A DNA stretch of 64,000 nucleotides from positions 4,172,588 through 4,236,587 of the forward strand of contig NZ_CP056199.1 in assembly GCF_013782625.1 (NCBI RefSeq), written 5' to 3'. Below the pieces are notes generated by a model. The model was not told the origin of the DNA, searched no databases, and saw nothing but the letters and a program-made list of their open reading frames with translations. This DNA is from Enterobacter sp. RHBSTW-00994 (lineage in GTDB: Bacteria; Pseudomonadota; Gammaproteobacteria; Enterobacterales; Enterobacteriaceae). The stretch's first letter is position 1. Every line of letters starts with the position of its first letter. Made by a program: the position numbers and the translations under genes. Of the stretch, positions 9,999 to 18,114 are shown in pieces.

Positions 9999-10397
9999 AT
10001 GGACGATCCACGCCACGCAGAAGGGCCTGCAAAAAATATTCTCGGAATCGGACAGCGTATTTTAACCACGCTTGTCGGGATCGCTGAAACGCGGATCCGG
10101 CTGGCGGTGGTTGAACTGGAAGAGGAGAAAGCCAATCTCTTCCAGCTGCTGCTGATGCTGGGACTTACCCTGCTCTTTGCCGCTTTTGGCCTGATGAGCC
10201 TGTTGGTGTTAATCATCTGGGCTATCGATCCGCAGTATCGCCTTAACGCGATGATCGCCACCACGGCAGTACTGCTGCTGGGGGCACTCATTGGCGGTAT
10301 CTGGACGATGCGCAAAGCACGCAGATCGACCCTGCTGCGCCACACCCGTCAGGAGCTGGCCGCAGATCGTACATTGCTGGAGGACGATAAGTCGTGA
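9999..10397 (+). CDS. yqjE: Inner membrane protein YqjE (phage holin-like superfamily III)
   Basis: Protein of 132 residues with the start ATG at 9999, two bases after the yqjD stop, so translation is probably coupled. A cytoplasmic amphipathic N-terminus with VELEEEKANLFQ (about 37-48) precedes two transmembrane helices (about 47-72 and 80-105) and a basic tail. The family is DUF1469, holin-like in name only; no lysis role is implied. The YqjD-YqjE-YqjK set is conserved as a unit among enterics. Function unknown. Confidence 0.88.
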   Translation: MDDPRHAEGPAKNILGIGQRILTTLVGIAETRIRLAVVELEEEKANLFQLLLMLGLTLLFAAFGLMSLLVLIIWAIDPQYRLNAMIATTAVLLLGALIGGIWTMRKARRSTLLRHTRQELAADRTLLEDDKS

Positions 10398-10693
10398 GCA
10401 GCAAGACAGAGCGCCAGAAACAGAAAGCGTACCTGTTGAGCCAAATCCAGCAGCAACGGCTGGATTTAGCCGCCAGCCGTCGCGACTGGCTGGAGGTCAC
10501 CCGCTCCTACGATCGGGGCTGGAATACGCTACTCAACATCCGTGCCTGGGCGCTGGTAGGCAGCAGCGTTGTCGCACTCTGGTCAGTGCGTCATCCCAGC
10601 AGGTTGATACGCTGGGCACGACGTGGCTTCGGCGTATGGAGCGCCTGGCGTCTGGTCAAATCAACCCTGCGCCAGCAGCAGTTACGTTCCTGA
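10394..10693 (+). CDS. yqjK: YqjK family protein, function unknown
   Basis: Protein of 99 residues, the E. coli length, beginning with GTG at 10394. The GTGA overlaps the yqjE stop by four bases, typical of translational coupling. The N-terminal half is a basic, glutamine-rich helix (KAYLLSQIQQQRLDLAASRRDW); one hydrophobic segment around 50-66 (AWALVGSSVVALWSV) may be membrane-associated. The C-terminus is basic. No enzymatic motif is visible. It is the last gene of the yqjCDEK unit. Confidence 0.88.
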   Translation: MSSKTERQKQKAYLLSQIQQQRLDLAASRRDWLEVTRSYDRGWNTLLNIRAWALVGSSVVALWSVRHPSRLIRWARRGFGVWSAWRLVKSTLRQQQLRS

Positions 10694-10702
10694 GTCCCCA
10701 GC

Positions 10703-10736
10703 CGTTGTCGGGTAACATGACGCTTATCCGGCAACG
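10703..10736 (+). terminator. REP-like hairpin after yqjK
   Basis: CGTTGTCGGGTAA (10703-10715) pairs with TTATCCGGCAACG (10724-10736) over 13 positions with two G-T pairs, followed by TTTCTCTT. It has the look of a REP palindrome acting at the end of the yqjCDEK transcript. Confidence 0.6.
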
Positions 10737-10788
10737 TTTCTCTTCCCTCCTTACTCAATATCTTTGAAGAAGATTGACAGTTTTCCTT

Positions 10789-10802
10789 GCTAACAATTGT
10801 CA
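10789..10802 (+). promoter_or_regulatory. Candidate YhaJ-responsive element of yqjF
   Basis: GCTAACAATTGTCA contains GCTAACAAT, found again in the yhaJ/yhaK promoter region (13818-13826), and a small palindrome ACAATTGT. In E. coli the yqjF promoter is known to depend on YhaJ for induction by 2,4-dinitrotoluene. Assigning this motif to YhaJ is my inference. A TTGACA lies just upstream at 10774-10779. Confidence 0.35.
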
Positions 10803-10907
10803 TTCGTCACGTTTATTATCCTCTCCATCGACAGCAAACACGCGGTATCTACCCGGATTTGCACACAAATAAAGATCAGCCGCCCATGTGGTTCTCTGGA
10901 GAGTAAA

Positions 10908-11300
10908 ATGAAAAAATTAGAAGATGTTGGTGTACTGGTAGCGCGTATTCTGATGCCAATTCTGTTTATCACTGCAGGTTGGGGCAAAATCACCGGTTAT
11001 GCGGGTACTCAGCAGTACATGGAAGCAATGGGCGTCCCAGGGTTCCTGTTACCACTGACCATCCTGCTTGAGTTCGGCGGCGGCCTGGCGGTTCTGTTTG
11101 GTTTCCTGACCCGTACCACCGCGCTGTTTACTGCCGGCTTCACGCTGCTGACCGCATTTATCTTCCACAGTAACTTTGCGGAAGGCATGAACTCCCTGAT
11201 GTTCATGAAAAACCTGACTATCGCTGGCGGTTTCCTGCTGTTGGCTATCACAGGCCCTGGCGCATACAGCATCGACCGTGTACTGAATAAAAAGTGGTAA
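10908..11300 (+). CDS. yqjF: DoxX family membrane protein YqjF
   Basis: Protein of 130 residues with four hydrophobic helices, of the DoxX/quinol oxidase subunit-like family. The start at 10908 is set by GGAGAG at 10898-10903 and by the N-terminus MKKLEDVGVLVARILMPILF; longer in-frame starts lie in the leader. Family motifs GWGKITGY and GVPGF...LEFGGG are visible. The E. coli yqjF promoter is known for induction by nitroaromatic degradation products through YhaJ, and the following gene is a quinone reductase, so a role in quinone or aromatic stress is plausible. The biochemical function is unproven. Confidence 0.9.
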   Translation: MKKLEDVGVLVARILMPILFITAGWGKITGYAGTQQYMEAMGVPGFLLPLTILLEFGGGLAVLFGFLTRTTALFTAGFTLLTAFIFHSNFAEGMNSLMFMKNLTIAGGFLLLAITGPGAYSIDRVLNKKW

Positions 11301-11323
11301 GCACGCTATACTAGATTGACCAC

Positions 11324-11350
11324 AAAGCGAGGAGATATCTCCTCGCTTTT
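11324..11350. terminator. Perfect palindromic bidirectional terminator between yqjF and yqjG
   Basis: AAAGCGAGGAGAT (11324-11336) is followed at once by its exact reverse complement ATCTCCTCGCTTT (11337-11349), with T continuing. This gives a GC-rich stem with T on one side and A on the other, so it can act on both strands. The yqjG leader begins immediately after. Confidence 0.8.
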
Positions 11351-11370
11351 GCTATCTGAGGGAGACAAAA

Positions 11371-12357
11371 ATGGGACAACTTGTTGATGGCGTCTGGCAG
11401 GACATCTGGTATGACACCAAATCCACCGGAGGACGATTCAAGCGTTCTGTGTCGGCCTTCCGTAACTGGCTCACCGCTGATGGTGCTCCCGGCCCTTCTG
11501 GCGAGGGTGGCTTTGCGGCCGAAAAAGAGAGATATCACCTCTATGTCTCACTGGCCTGTCCGTGGGCGCATCGCACGCTGATTGTACGTAAGCTCAAAGG
11601 CCTTGAATCGCTGATCCCGGTTTCAGTTGTTAACCCGCTGATGCTGGAAAATGGCTGGACCTTTGATAGCGATTTCCCGGCGGCAACCGGGGATGATCTC
11701 TACCATCACGAATTCCTCTACCAACTCTATCTGCGCGCTGACCCGCACTACACCGGACGCGTGACCGTGCCTGTGTTGTGGGATAAGAAAAACCAGACCA
11801 TCGTCAGCAATGAATCTGCCGAAATTATCCGCATGTTCAATACCGCATTTGACGCACATGGCGCGCGGGCCGGAGATTACTACCCAACAGAATTGCGCGA
11901 TAAGATTGATGAGCTGAACAGCTGGATTTATGACAATGTGAATAACGGCGTCTATAAAGCCGGGTTCGCCACCAGCCAGGAAGCCTATGATGATGCCGTT
12001 ACGAAGGTGTTCGAATCGCTGGCGCGTCTGGAACAGATCCTGGGGCAACACCGTTATCTGGCAGGCGACCGCCTGACAGAAGCCGATATTCGCCTGTGGA
12101 CCACGCTGGTTCGTTTCGATCCCGTGTATGTCACCCATTTTAAATGCGACAAACACCGTATTAGCGATTACCCCAACCTGTACGGCTTCCTGCGCGATCT
12201 TTACCAAATGCCAGGGATTGCCGAAACGGTCAATTTTGACCACATCCGCACTCACTATTTCCGCAGCCATAAAACCATTAATCCAACGGGCATTATCTCC
12301 ATTGGCCCGTGGCAAGATCTGGATGAACCACACGGCCGCGACGTCCGTTTCGGATAA
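11371..12357 (+). CDS. yqjG: Glutathionyl-hydroquinone reductase YqjG
   Basis: Xi-class glutathione transferase that reduces glutathionyl-hydroquinones with a second glutathione, releasing free hydroquinone. The 328 residues equal the E. coli length. The catalytic cysteine is C63 in SLACPWAHRTL. An N-terminal thioredoxin-like domain (about 50-165) is followed by an all-helical C-terminal domain (about 180-310) carrying GDRLTEADIRLWTTLVRFD. The ribosome site GAGGGAG (11357-11363) precedes the start. Its place next to yqjF and near yhaJ suggests a shared quinone stress response. Confidence 0.95.
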   Translation: MGQLVDGVWQDIWYDTKSTGGRFKRSVSAFRNWLTADGAPGPSGEGGFAAEKERYHLYVSLACPWAHRTLIVRKLKGLESLIPVSVVNPLMLENGWTFDSDFPAATGDDLYHHEFLYQLYLRADPHYTGRVTVPVLWDKKNQTIVSNESAEIIRMFNTAFDAHGARAGDYYPTELRDKIDELNSWIYDNVNNGVYKAGFATSQEAYDDAVTKVFESLARLEQILGQHRYLAGDRLTEADIRLWTTLVRFDPVYVTHFKCDKHRISDYPNLYGFLRDLYQMPGIAETVNFDHIRTHYFRSHKTINPTGIISIGPWQDLDEPHGRDVRFG

Positions 12358-12364
12358 ATATTCA

Positions 12365-12388
12365 GGGCATCTATGGATGCCCTTTTTT
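12365..12388 (+). terminator. Intrinsic terminator of yqjG
   Basis: GGGCATC, loop TATG, GATGCCC, then six T. It begins eight bases past the yqjG stop. Confidence 0.9.
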
Positions 12389-12463
12389 AATTCACAATCT
12401 GCGTCTATCCTTACCTCGATCGCTTAGAAAACAAGTGATTGACTGATTATCGAGGCAAGGAAA

Positions 12464-12829
12464 ATGGACTGGTATCTAAAAGTACTGCGCAATTACGTTG
12501 GATTCGGTGGTCGTGCCCGCCGCAAAGAGTACTGGATGTTTGTTCTGGTGAACTTCATCCTCATCGTCGTGCTGGGCGTGGTTGATAAAATTCTCGGCTG
12601 GGAGCGGGCGGGCGGTGAAGGGATCCTCACCACGGTTTATGGCCTGTTGATACTGCTGCCATCATGGGCAGTGCTGTTTCGTCGACTCCACGATACCGAC
12701 CGTTCGGCGTGGTGGTTACTGCTGGTGTTGATCCCGGTTATTGGCTGGATCATCATTTTGATCTTTAACTGCCAGAGCGGAACACCTGGTGAAAACCGCT
12801 TCGGTCCCGATCCTAAACTCAATACATAA
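12464..12829 (+). CDS. yhaH: DUF805 inner membrane protein YhaH
   Basis: Small membrane protein of 121 residues, the E. coli length. It carries the DUF805 signature RARRKEYWMF at about 17-26 and three hydrophobic segments (about 24-45, 55-75 and 85-105), with LFRRLHDTDRSAWW between the last two. AAGGAAA (12456-12462) precedes the start. E. coli K-12 has a second DUF805 gene, yhaI, just downstream; here it is absent and a REP element lies in its place. Function unknown. Confidence 0.9.
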   Translation: MDWYLKVLRNYVGFGGRARRKEYWMFVLVNFILIVVLGVVDKILGWERAGGEGILTTVYGLLILLPSWAVLFRRLHDTDRSAWWLLLVLIPVIGWIIILIFNCQSGTPGENRFGPDPKLNT

Positions 12830-12835
12830 TGTATT

Positions 12836-12861
12836 GCCCGGCAGCGCGTCGCTTGCCGGGC
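12836..12861. repeat. REP-like palindrome after yhaH
   Basis: GCCCGGCA (12836-12843), ten bases, TGCCGGGC (12854-12861): a typical enterobacterial REP unit seven bases after the yhaH stop, between convergent yhaH and yhaJ. It probably stabilises or ends both transcripts. Confidence 0.75.
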
Positions 12862-12869
12862 CTGCTCAA

Positions 12870-13772
12870 CTACTTATTGTGATTGGCAAATAGCTTAGGT
12901 ATTTCACGCAGACACCAGGATTTAGCTTCTCCCATGCTGTCACGCCGCCACGCCATAATGATATCCACCTCGCTGGTATACTCCGGGCTGACCACGCGTA
13001 AACGCCCTTCAGCGATATCTTTCTCCACAAACGGATAAGGCATCGTCGCCATTCCCAGCCCCGCCAGCAGAGCCTGACGCTTATCTTCCAGTGATGTCAC
13101 GGTAAGACGCGGCTGCTTATCCAGTAATTGTACGGTGAGTACCGGACGTTCACGGGCGGTATCCGCGACGGCCACACCGCGATACTTCACGCGGGTAACC
13201 TCGGACAGCGGTTCAGGTTCCTGATGAATGGGGTGATCTGGCGCTGCAACGTAGACGTTCATAACGCTGTAGAGTTTGCGGGAGTTGATCTCTGACGAGG
13301 AACGGAAATGCATATCCGGAGCGATGACAATGTCTGCCCTGCCCGTTTCCAGTCGCTCCCACGCCCCGGCCAGCACTTCCGTAATGATCGACAGTTGGGT
13401 ATTGGCTTTATCGGCCAATCGCCCCACGAGCGGGAACAGGGCCGTCGTCGGGACTAATGCCTCAGTGACCAGCGTCAGGTGTGTTTCCCAGCCACGCGCC
13501 AGTGCCTCGGCATCGGTCGTCAGCTTGTCAGCCGCTTCCAGCAAAACGCGCCCACGCTCCAGCAGCATACGTCCCACGTTGGTGAATTTTGTTCGATGAC
13601 CTGAACGGTCGAACAGCACCACGTCCAGCTCTTCTTCCAGCTTCTGCATCGTGTAGCTCAGCGCAGACGGAACACGCCCCAATTCATCTGCCGCAGCGGC
13701 AAAGCTGCCACGCCTGTCAATTGCGTCCATCACACGCAGTGCTTCAAGCGTCAATGCTCTCTCTTTAGCCAT
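12870..13772 (-). CDS. yhaJ: LysR family transcriptional regulator YhaJ
   Basis: LysR-type activator of 300 residues. The N-terminal helix-turn-helix (about 5-65) reads LEALRVMDAIDRRGSFAAAADELGRVPSALSYTMQKLEEEL; a periplasmic-binding-like effector domain follows from about 90. In E. coli, YhaJ activates yqjF in response to 2,4-dinitrotoluene derivatives and also controls virulence genes in pathogenic strains. It is divergent from yhaK, and the 105-bp region between them holds an inverted repeat that could be its operator. Confidence 0.93.
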   Translation of the reverse strand: MAKERALTLEALRVMDAIDRRGSFAAAADELGRVPSALSYTMQKLEEELDVVLFDRSGHRTKFTNVGRMLLERGRVLLEAADKLTTDAEALARGWETHLTLVTEALVPTTALFPLVGRLADKANTQLSIITEVLAGAWERLETGRADIVIAPDMHFRSSSEINSRKLYSVMNVYVAAPDHPIHQEPEPLSEVTRVKYRGVAVADTARERPVLTVQLLDKQPRLTVTSLEDKRQALLAGLGMATMPYPFVEKDIAEGRLRVVSPEYTSEVDIIMAWRRDSMGEAKSWCLREIPKLFANHNK

Positions 13773-13817
13773 CTCGTTCTCATTCAGGAAATTTGAACAT
13801 ACCGGGCAGAATATCTG

Positions 13818-13852
13818 GCTAACAATGAAGCGTCCATACCTTTACCATTGTT
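13818..13852. promoter_or_regulatory. Inverted repeat in the yhaJ/yhaK divergent region
   Basis: GCTAACAATG (13818-13827) and CATTGTT (13846-13852) form AACAATG-N18-CATTGTT. LysR regulators usually bind such dyads in divergent control regions, so YhaJ is the natural candidate. GCTAACAAT is also present upstream of yqjF. Confidence 0.4.
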
Positions 13853-13877
13853 TTAGTGTAAAGAGAGGTCAAGTTTT

Positions 13878-14579
13878 ATGATTACGACAAGAACAGCTAA
13901 ACAGTGCGGACAAGCCGATTTCGGTTGGCTGCAGGCCCGCTACACCTTTTCCTTTGGACACTACTTTGACCCAAAACTCCTCGGTTACGCCTCACTGCGT
14001 GTATTGAACCAGGAAGTGCTCGCCCCTGGCAGCGCCTTCCAGCCGCGTACGTACCCGAAGGTAGATATCCTGAATCTGATACTGGAAGGTGAAGCAGAAT
14101 ATCGCGATAGCGAGGGCAATCATGTCCAGGCGAAGGCGGGTGAAGCGTTGCTGATTTCAACGCAGCCCGGCATTAGCTACAGCGAGCATAACCTCAGCAA
14201 AGAGAAGACGCTGACGCGCATGCAACTGTGGCTGGATGCCTGTCCGGAGCGGGAAAACCCGCTGGTACAGAAAATAAATCTGAGCGGCAATAAACAGCAG
14301 TTAATTGCAACGCCGGATGGCAGCAACGGTAGCCTGCAACTCCGCCAGCAGGTGTGGCTGCACCATATCGAGCTTAAAAAGGGAGAGCAGGCGAGCTTCC
14401 AGCTTCACGGCCCGCGCGCCTATTTGCAGTCGATTCACGGAACGGTTCACGCGCTGACGCATACGGAAGAGAAAGAAGCGCTCACCTGCGGTGACGGTGC
14501 GTTTATCCGCGATGAAGCGAATATTACGCTGGTTGCCGATACGCCGCTGCGCGCGCTGTTGATTGATTTGCCTGTGTAA
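13878..14579 (+). CDS. yhaK: Pirin-like bicupin YhaK
   Basis: Cytosolic pirin-family protein of 233 residues, the E. coli length. It starts MITTRTAKQCG after GAGAGG (13861-13866). Two cupin barrels are expected: the first (about 20-115) contains FGHYFDPKLLGYASLRVLN and PKVDILNLILEGEAEYRDSEGN; the second spans about 120-230. The first barrel lacks the usual pirin His-X-His metal ligands, in line with reports that E. coli YhaK binds no metal and is oxidation-sensitive. It may respond to nitrosative or oxidative stress; its role is not established. Confidence 0.9.
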   Translation: MITTRTAKQCGQADFGWLQARYTFSFGHYFDPKLLGYASLRVLNQEVLAPGSAFQPRTYPKVDILNLILEGEAEYRDSEGNHVQAKAGEALLISTQPGISYSEHNLSKEKTLTRMQLWLDACPERENPLVQKINLSGNKQQLIATPDGSNGSLQLRQQVWLHHIELKKGEQASFQLHGPRAYLQSIHGTVHALTHTEEKEALTCGDGAFIRDEANITLVADTPLRALLIDLPV

Positions 14580-14586
14580 CGAAAGG

Positions 14587-14625
14587 CTCCTCACCCCGCC
14601 CCCTTCAGGAGAGTGGGGTGAGGAG
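14587..14625. terminator. Hairpin between convergent yhaK and cyuA
   Basis: CTCCTCACCCC (14587-14597) and GGGGTGAGGAG (14615-14625) form an 11-bp stem with a 17-base loop. It occupies most of the 53-bp gap. No T-run flanks it, so it may be a dispersed palindrome serving as a transcript end. Confidence 0.55.
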
Positions 14626-14632
14626 AACATCG

Positions 14633-15934
14633 TTAAACCTTGCTCGCCATAATCTCAATGATCTGTTTGTCCGTAGCCTGCATCGATCGACACGCCAGCG
14701 AACAAAGGTTGGCGATGGACTGTTCTACATCGCCCGCCACAATCCCTTCATTTCCTGTAACAGCAGAATCATCCAACGCCATCATCACCGCTTTCCAGGC
14801 ACTACCAACGCTGGTTGAGACTTTCATGGCACAACTGTTAGACGCGCCATCACAGATCATACCGCTGACATCACCGATCATGCTGCTGATGGCCATCGCT
14901 ATCGTCTTATAGCGCCCGTCCATTAGCCAGGCCATTCCAGCCGCCGCCCCCATTGCTGCTGTGGTTGCTGCACACAATGCCGACAAACGCGGAAGCTGGT
15001 AATGGATATAGATAGCCGTCAGATGTGAGAGCATCAGCGCCCGCGCCAGCTTTTCATCATCTGCCTGAACATGCTCAGCAACTACCACTACAGGCATTGT
15101 CGCCGTAATCCCCTGATTGCCGGACCCAGAATTACTCATGGCTGGCAAGGTCGCCCCTCCCATACGGGCGTCCGAGGCCGCACTGGTGCGAATAACAATG
15201 TCTGAGCCTAAATCCTGCGCTATCCATCCGCGCACGCGCTGCTTGTTAAGCGTCGCTCCGATGTGTAACCCCCAGCGACCCGTTAACCCTTCACGGGATA
15301 GCGCATCGTTCAGATGCCCCGCCTCCAGGATAAAACGAATCGCATCGAACGGAACCTGCTCCACAAACTCCAGGATCTGCAAAAGCGTGGTGCAAGAGAG
15401 TATCGCCAGCGGATCGTTACAGGTATTTTGCTGCCGCTCATCAAGGGTAAAACGGATTTCGCCTTGACTGACGATCTGCACAACTCTCGTGTGCCCCCCC
15501 GCAATGGTGACGCTGGCTGATGCATCACCAGCATAAACACAGGCCCGCGAATAGAGGATCTCATCACAGGGCTCCTGCAATTTCACCTGAACCTGACCCG
15601 CATCCAACAAGGCTTTGGCACGACCCCGAGCATCCGCTGAGACACCTTTTAACACCTCCAGCCCCCCCTGCGCGTTGCCACCAATTGCCCCCAGCGCTGC
15701 CGCAATAGGCAGCCCGACCATCCCGGTCCCTGGCACAGTGACCCCCAAGCCGTTCTTCATCAGGTTGGGCGACACCCACGCGTCAATCCGGGTTATCTCG
15801 CCACTCAACTGCCCAGCCGCAATTGCACAAGCCAGCGCCAGAGAGACAGGCTCTGTACATCCCAGGGCAGGTTTAACCTCTTCCTGCACCGCTTGAATAA
15901 AATGGTTCCATAAAGGATTAGTTTGCTCAGACAT
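14633..15934 (-). CDS. cyuA: L-cysteine desulfidase CyuA (YhaM)
   Basis: Iron-sulfur enzyme that degrades L-cysteine to pyruvate, ammonia and sulfide; it is the main anaerobic cysteine desulfidase of E. coli (UPF0597, serine dehydratase alpha-like). 433 residues. Cysteines likely to hold the cluster include that in [11 protein letters not shown] (near residue 25) and others in the C-terminal half ([11 protein letters not shown]). It sits 21 bases downstream of cyuP, forming a transport-plus-degradation operon. In E. coli this pair is activated by the cysteine sensor DecR, encoded elsewhere. Confidence 0.93.
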   Translation of the reverse strand: MSEQTNPLWNHFIQAVQEEVKPALGCTEPVSLALACAIAAGQLSGEITRIDAWVSPNLMKNGLGVTVPGTGMVGLPIAAALGAIGGNAQGGLEVLKGVSADARGRAKALLDAGQVQVKLQEPCDEILYSRACVYAGDASASVTIAGGHTRVVQIVSQGEIRFTLDERQQNTCNDPLAILSCTTLLQILEFVEQVPFDAIRFILEAGHLNDALSREGLTGRWGLHIGATLNKQRVRGWIAQDLGSDIVIRTSAASDARMGGATLPAMSNSGSGNQGITATMPVVVVAEHVQADDEKLARALMLSHLTAIYIHYQLPRLSALCAATTAAMGAAAGMAWLMDGRYKTIAMAISSMIGDVSGMICDGASNSCAMKVSTSVGSAWKAVMMALDDSAVTGNEGIVAGDVEQSIANLCSLACRSMQATDKQIIEIMASKV

Positions 15935-15955
15935 CGTTATGACCTTAATTGCGCC

Positions 15956-17287
15956 TCAGGAGAAGGCGAGGAAAGGAGAAACACAAAGCAGCAGCCCGGT
16001 GATGATAATAATCACCAGTGACACGCCTTTATATTTGTGAAGTGCCGGGACTTTGTAGACCAGCCATGCCGGAATTAAGCAACCCACCATCCCGAAAATT
16101 GGGCTGCAAATAGAGGTAAAGCTCAGTACCGGGGCATTTAATACAATGGCGCTCCAGGCAAGCAAAATAGCGAAGACCATGATGCCACGCTGCACCGCGC
16201 GTTCACTGATCTTCTCGGCCGGGAGTTTGCGTCGCAGGATATTCATGACGATGCCCTGCGTCGCCTCGCGAAAGCCCAAATACACACCAAAGAATGCTGT
16301 CATCACGGCAAAAATATTCAGGATCACGCTGACGATTTTGACCCAGCCCGCACCATCACCACTGATAAACTGCGCCGCAATGGCCAGAGCAGATATATTT
16401 TGTTCATAGGCTTTAACGGCTTCATCGTGCCCCATTGCCAGAGTGAAGGAGACCGCATAGAAAAAGACTGTCACAAACAGAATGCCAAACGCAATATTCA
16501 TTGCCCGTAACGCTTTATGGCGCGCCACTTCAACGGACTTTTCTCTTGAACGATAAGAAATAACCATCGGGCTTAACGTCTGAATAAAGAGAATTGAGGT
16601 TAAGGTAAATGGCAGCGTAATAATGGCATTTTTAATCAGCAATCCCATCGGCGGCAGCATACCTGCATGACTCAACTGCCAGAGACCGATCATCGATAAC
16701 CCCAACGCTGCCACGACAAGCAACTTGGTCAGAACCATCAGGCTTGAGACTTTAAACAGCAACTTTTCACCGCGTGATGAAATTGCCACCAGAATACAAA
16801 TCAGAAATAAGCCATAGAAAGGATTCTCAGATAACAAACTGTCTGTGACGCCAAAGGTATGCAAATACGAAGCGCTATCGTTGGTGATGGCCGTGGAATA
16901 GACAAACATCCAGATAACCAGCATCACAAAATAGAGCGCGCCGAGTAAGATGCCCCAGTTTTTACCCAGATACCCGCTGATCACACTTGGGTAGTCTTTG
17001 CACTCCGGTGATTCCGCAAGCGTATTAATAAACAGGCGCTGGAAAAGGTACATCGCCGGGTAACCAATAATTGAGGAGAGCAGAAATACCCACAACCCCA
17101 TCAGACCAACCTGCACAGGAAGAAAAACGATCCCCGCACCAATGGCCATACCAATACTCATAATGACCCAGCCGGTATCGGTACTGTCGAATTTAATTGC
17201 CTCTTGCCATTCGCTTTCACTCATTCCAGCCCGTCTTGCCGCGGGGGAATCATTCACAATCACGCTGCTATTTGTTGCCGTATCCAT
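15956..17287 (-). CDS. cyuP: Cysteine/serine permease CyuP (YhaO)
   Basis: Inner-membrane amino acid symporter of the HAAAP family, 443 residues with 11 predicted helices and the opening segment DTGWVIMSIGMAIGAGIVFLP typical of that family. It supplies cysteine to CyuA, its operon partner. It is related to TdcC and Mtr in this window. The 232-bp upstream region before the next terminator must hold the DecR-dependent promoter; I could not identify the binding site. Confidence 0.92.
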   Translation of the reverse strand: MDTATNSSVIVNDSPAARRAGMSESEWQEAIKFDSTDTGWVIMSIGMAIGAGIVFLPVQVGLMGLWVFLLSSIIGYPAMYLFQRLFINTLAESPECKDYPSVISGYLGKNWGILLGALYFVMLVIWMFVYSTAITNDSASYLHTFGVTDSLLSENPFYGLFLICILVAISSRGEKLLFKVSSLMVLTKLLVVAALGLSMIGLWQLSHAGMLPPMGLLIKNAIITLPFTLTSILFIQTLSPMVISYRSREKSVEVARHKALRAMNIAFGILFVTVFFYAVSFTLAMGHDEAVKAYEQNISALAIAAQFISGDGAGWVKIVSVILNIFAVMTAFFGVYLGFREATQGIVMNILRRKLPAEKISERAVQRGIMVFAILLAWSAIVLNAPVLSFTSICSPIFGMVGCLIPAWLVYKVPALHKYKGVSLVIIIITGLLLCVSPFLAFS

Positions 17288-17519
17288 TAGGCACTCGCTT
17301 ATTTTGTAGGGTAAACAGTTATTTTTATGGGTATCCGCTCACCAGCGATAATGAGTCAGGTTGTTGCAGGTATTTGTTATTTGAATGGAAAGATCATACC
17401 GGGGGAGTGAGAGAAAAAAGTCACATAATTAATGTGGGATTATCGAAAGAGAAGAAAAAAATACTCCAAAATCAATTCATGTAGAAAATATTTTCCAACA
17501 GTGACGGCGTTCAAAGAAA

Positions 17520-17544
17520 TAAAAAGCCCGCGACACGCGCGGGC
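17520..17544 (-). terminator. Intrinsic terminator of the Spy-like gene
   Basis: On the minus strand GCCCGCG, loop CGTGT, CGCGGGC, then a T-run (plus-strand A at 17520-17525). It starts seven bases after the stop codon at 17551. Confidence 0.9.
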
Positions 17545-17550
17545 TGAAGT

Positions 17551-17961
17551 TCAGTTAGCCAACGCATTCGCCATGTCAGTTTTGACCTGCTTACGCTGTT
17601 CCGGTGTGAGCACCTGGCTGACATCAAAATAGTATTTCACGCGGTAATAGCGGGTTTGTTCTTCAATTTTGCTGAAGGCGGCAAGCTGACTTTTTACTGT
17701 GTTTTCATCCCACTTCCCAGCCTGGAACATGTTAATTAATGCCCCATCTTTAACGCCGGTCATGGGGATCTTACTGACGTTTTGTTCCAGTTGCTGATGC
17801 AGATCGTCGATCTTCTTAACTTGCTCATGACTCAGCTTCAGGTGTTGTACTAGCGGGTCCTGAGCCGGAGAAGGAGCGGCTTCAACGTCTGCTGCCTGAG
17901 CGGTAACACTAAAGCCAACCAGTGAGGCAGCGAACAGAGCAATACGGGTCATTTTCATCAT
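17551..17961 (-). CDS. Putative periplasmic Spy/CpxP-like (LTxxQ motif) protein
   Basis: I do not recognise a named gene. The start at 17961 is chosen because AAGGAC lies six bases upstream; this gives 136 residues. A signal peptide (MMKMTRIALFAASLVGFSVT) should be cleaved after AQA, about residue 23. The mature protein is mostly helical with two motifs of the LTxxQ type, LKLSHEQVKKIDDLHQ near 43-58 and LTPEQRKQV near 119-127, the hallmark of Spy/CpxP periplasmic chaperones and metal-stress proteins. Terminators flank it on both sides, so it is its own unit. A TATAAT hexamer (minus strand, 18042-18037) could be its -10 box. It occupies the position of tdcG/tdcF in E. coli. Confidence 0.6.
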   Translation of the reverse strand: MMKMTRIALFAASLVGFSVTAQAADVEAAPSPAQDPLVQHLKLSHEQVKKIDDLHQQLEQNVSKIPMTGVKDGALINMFQAGKWDENTVKSQLAAFSKIEEQTRYYRVKYYFDVSQVLTPEQRKQVKTDMANALAN

Positions 17962-18067
17962 CTTATTGTCCTTAAATACTGTTTCAGGAGAAAACAGGTA
18001 CATTGTTTTTCAAGACCGGATGACGGGGTGTGAATAATTATATAAACAAATTTGTATGTTCAGCGGG

Positions 18068-18097
18068 TAAAAAAAAGCCCCCTTGTCGTAAGGGGGC
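18068..18097 (-). terminator. Intrinsic terminator of the tdc operon
   Basis: On the minus strand GCCCCCTT, short loop, AAGGGGGC, then a run of eight or nine T (plus-strand A at 18068-18076). It lies 17 bases after the tdcE stop, showing that the operon ends with tdcE here. Confidence 0.93.
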
Positions 18098-18114
18098 GTG
18101 GGGAAAGTGTCGAC

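Noticed and set aside
9999-10397. Holin-like annotation of YqjE as a sign of prophage
   Set aside because: The yqjCDEK set is a conserved core enteric cluster with no phage genes nearby.
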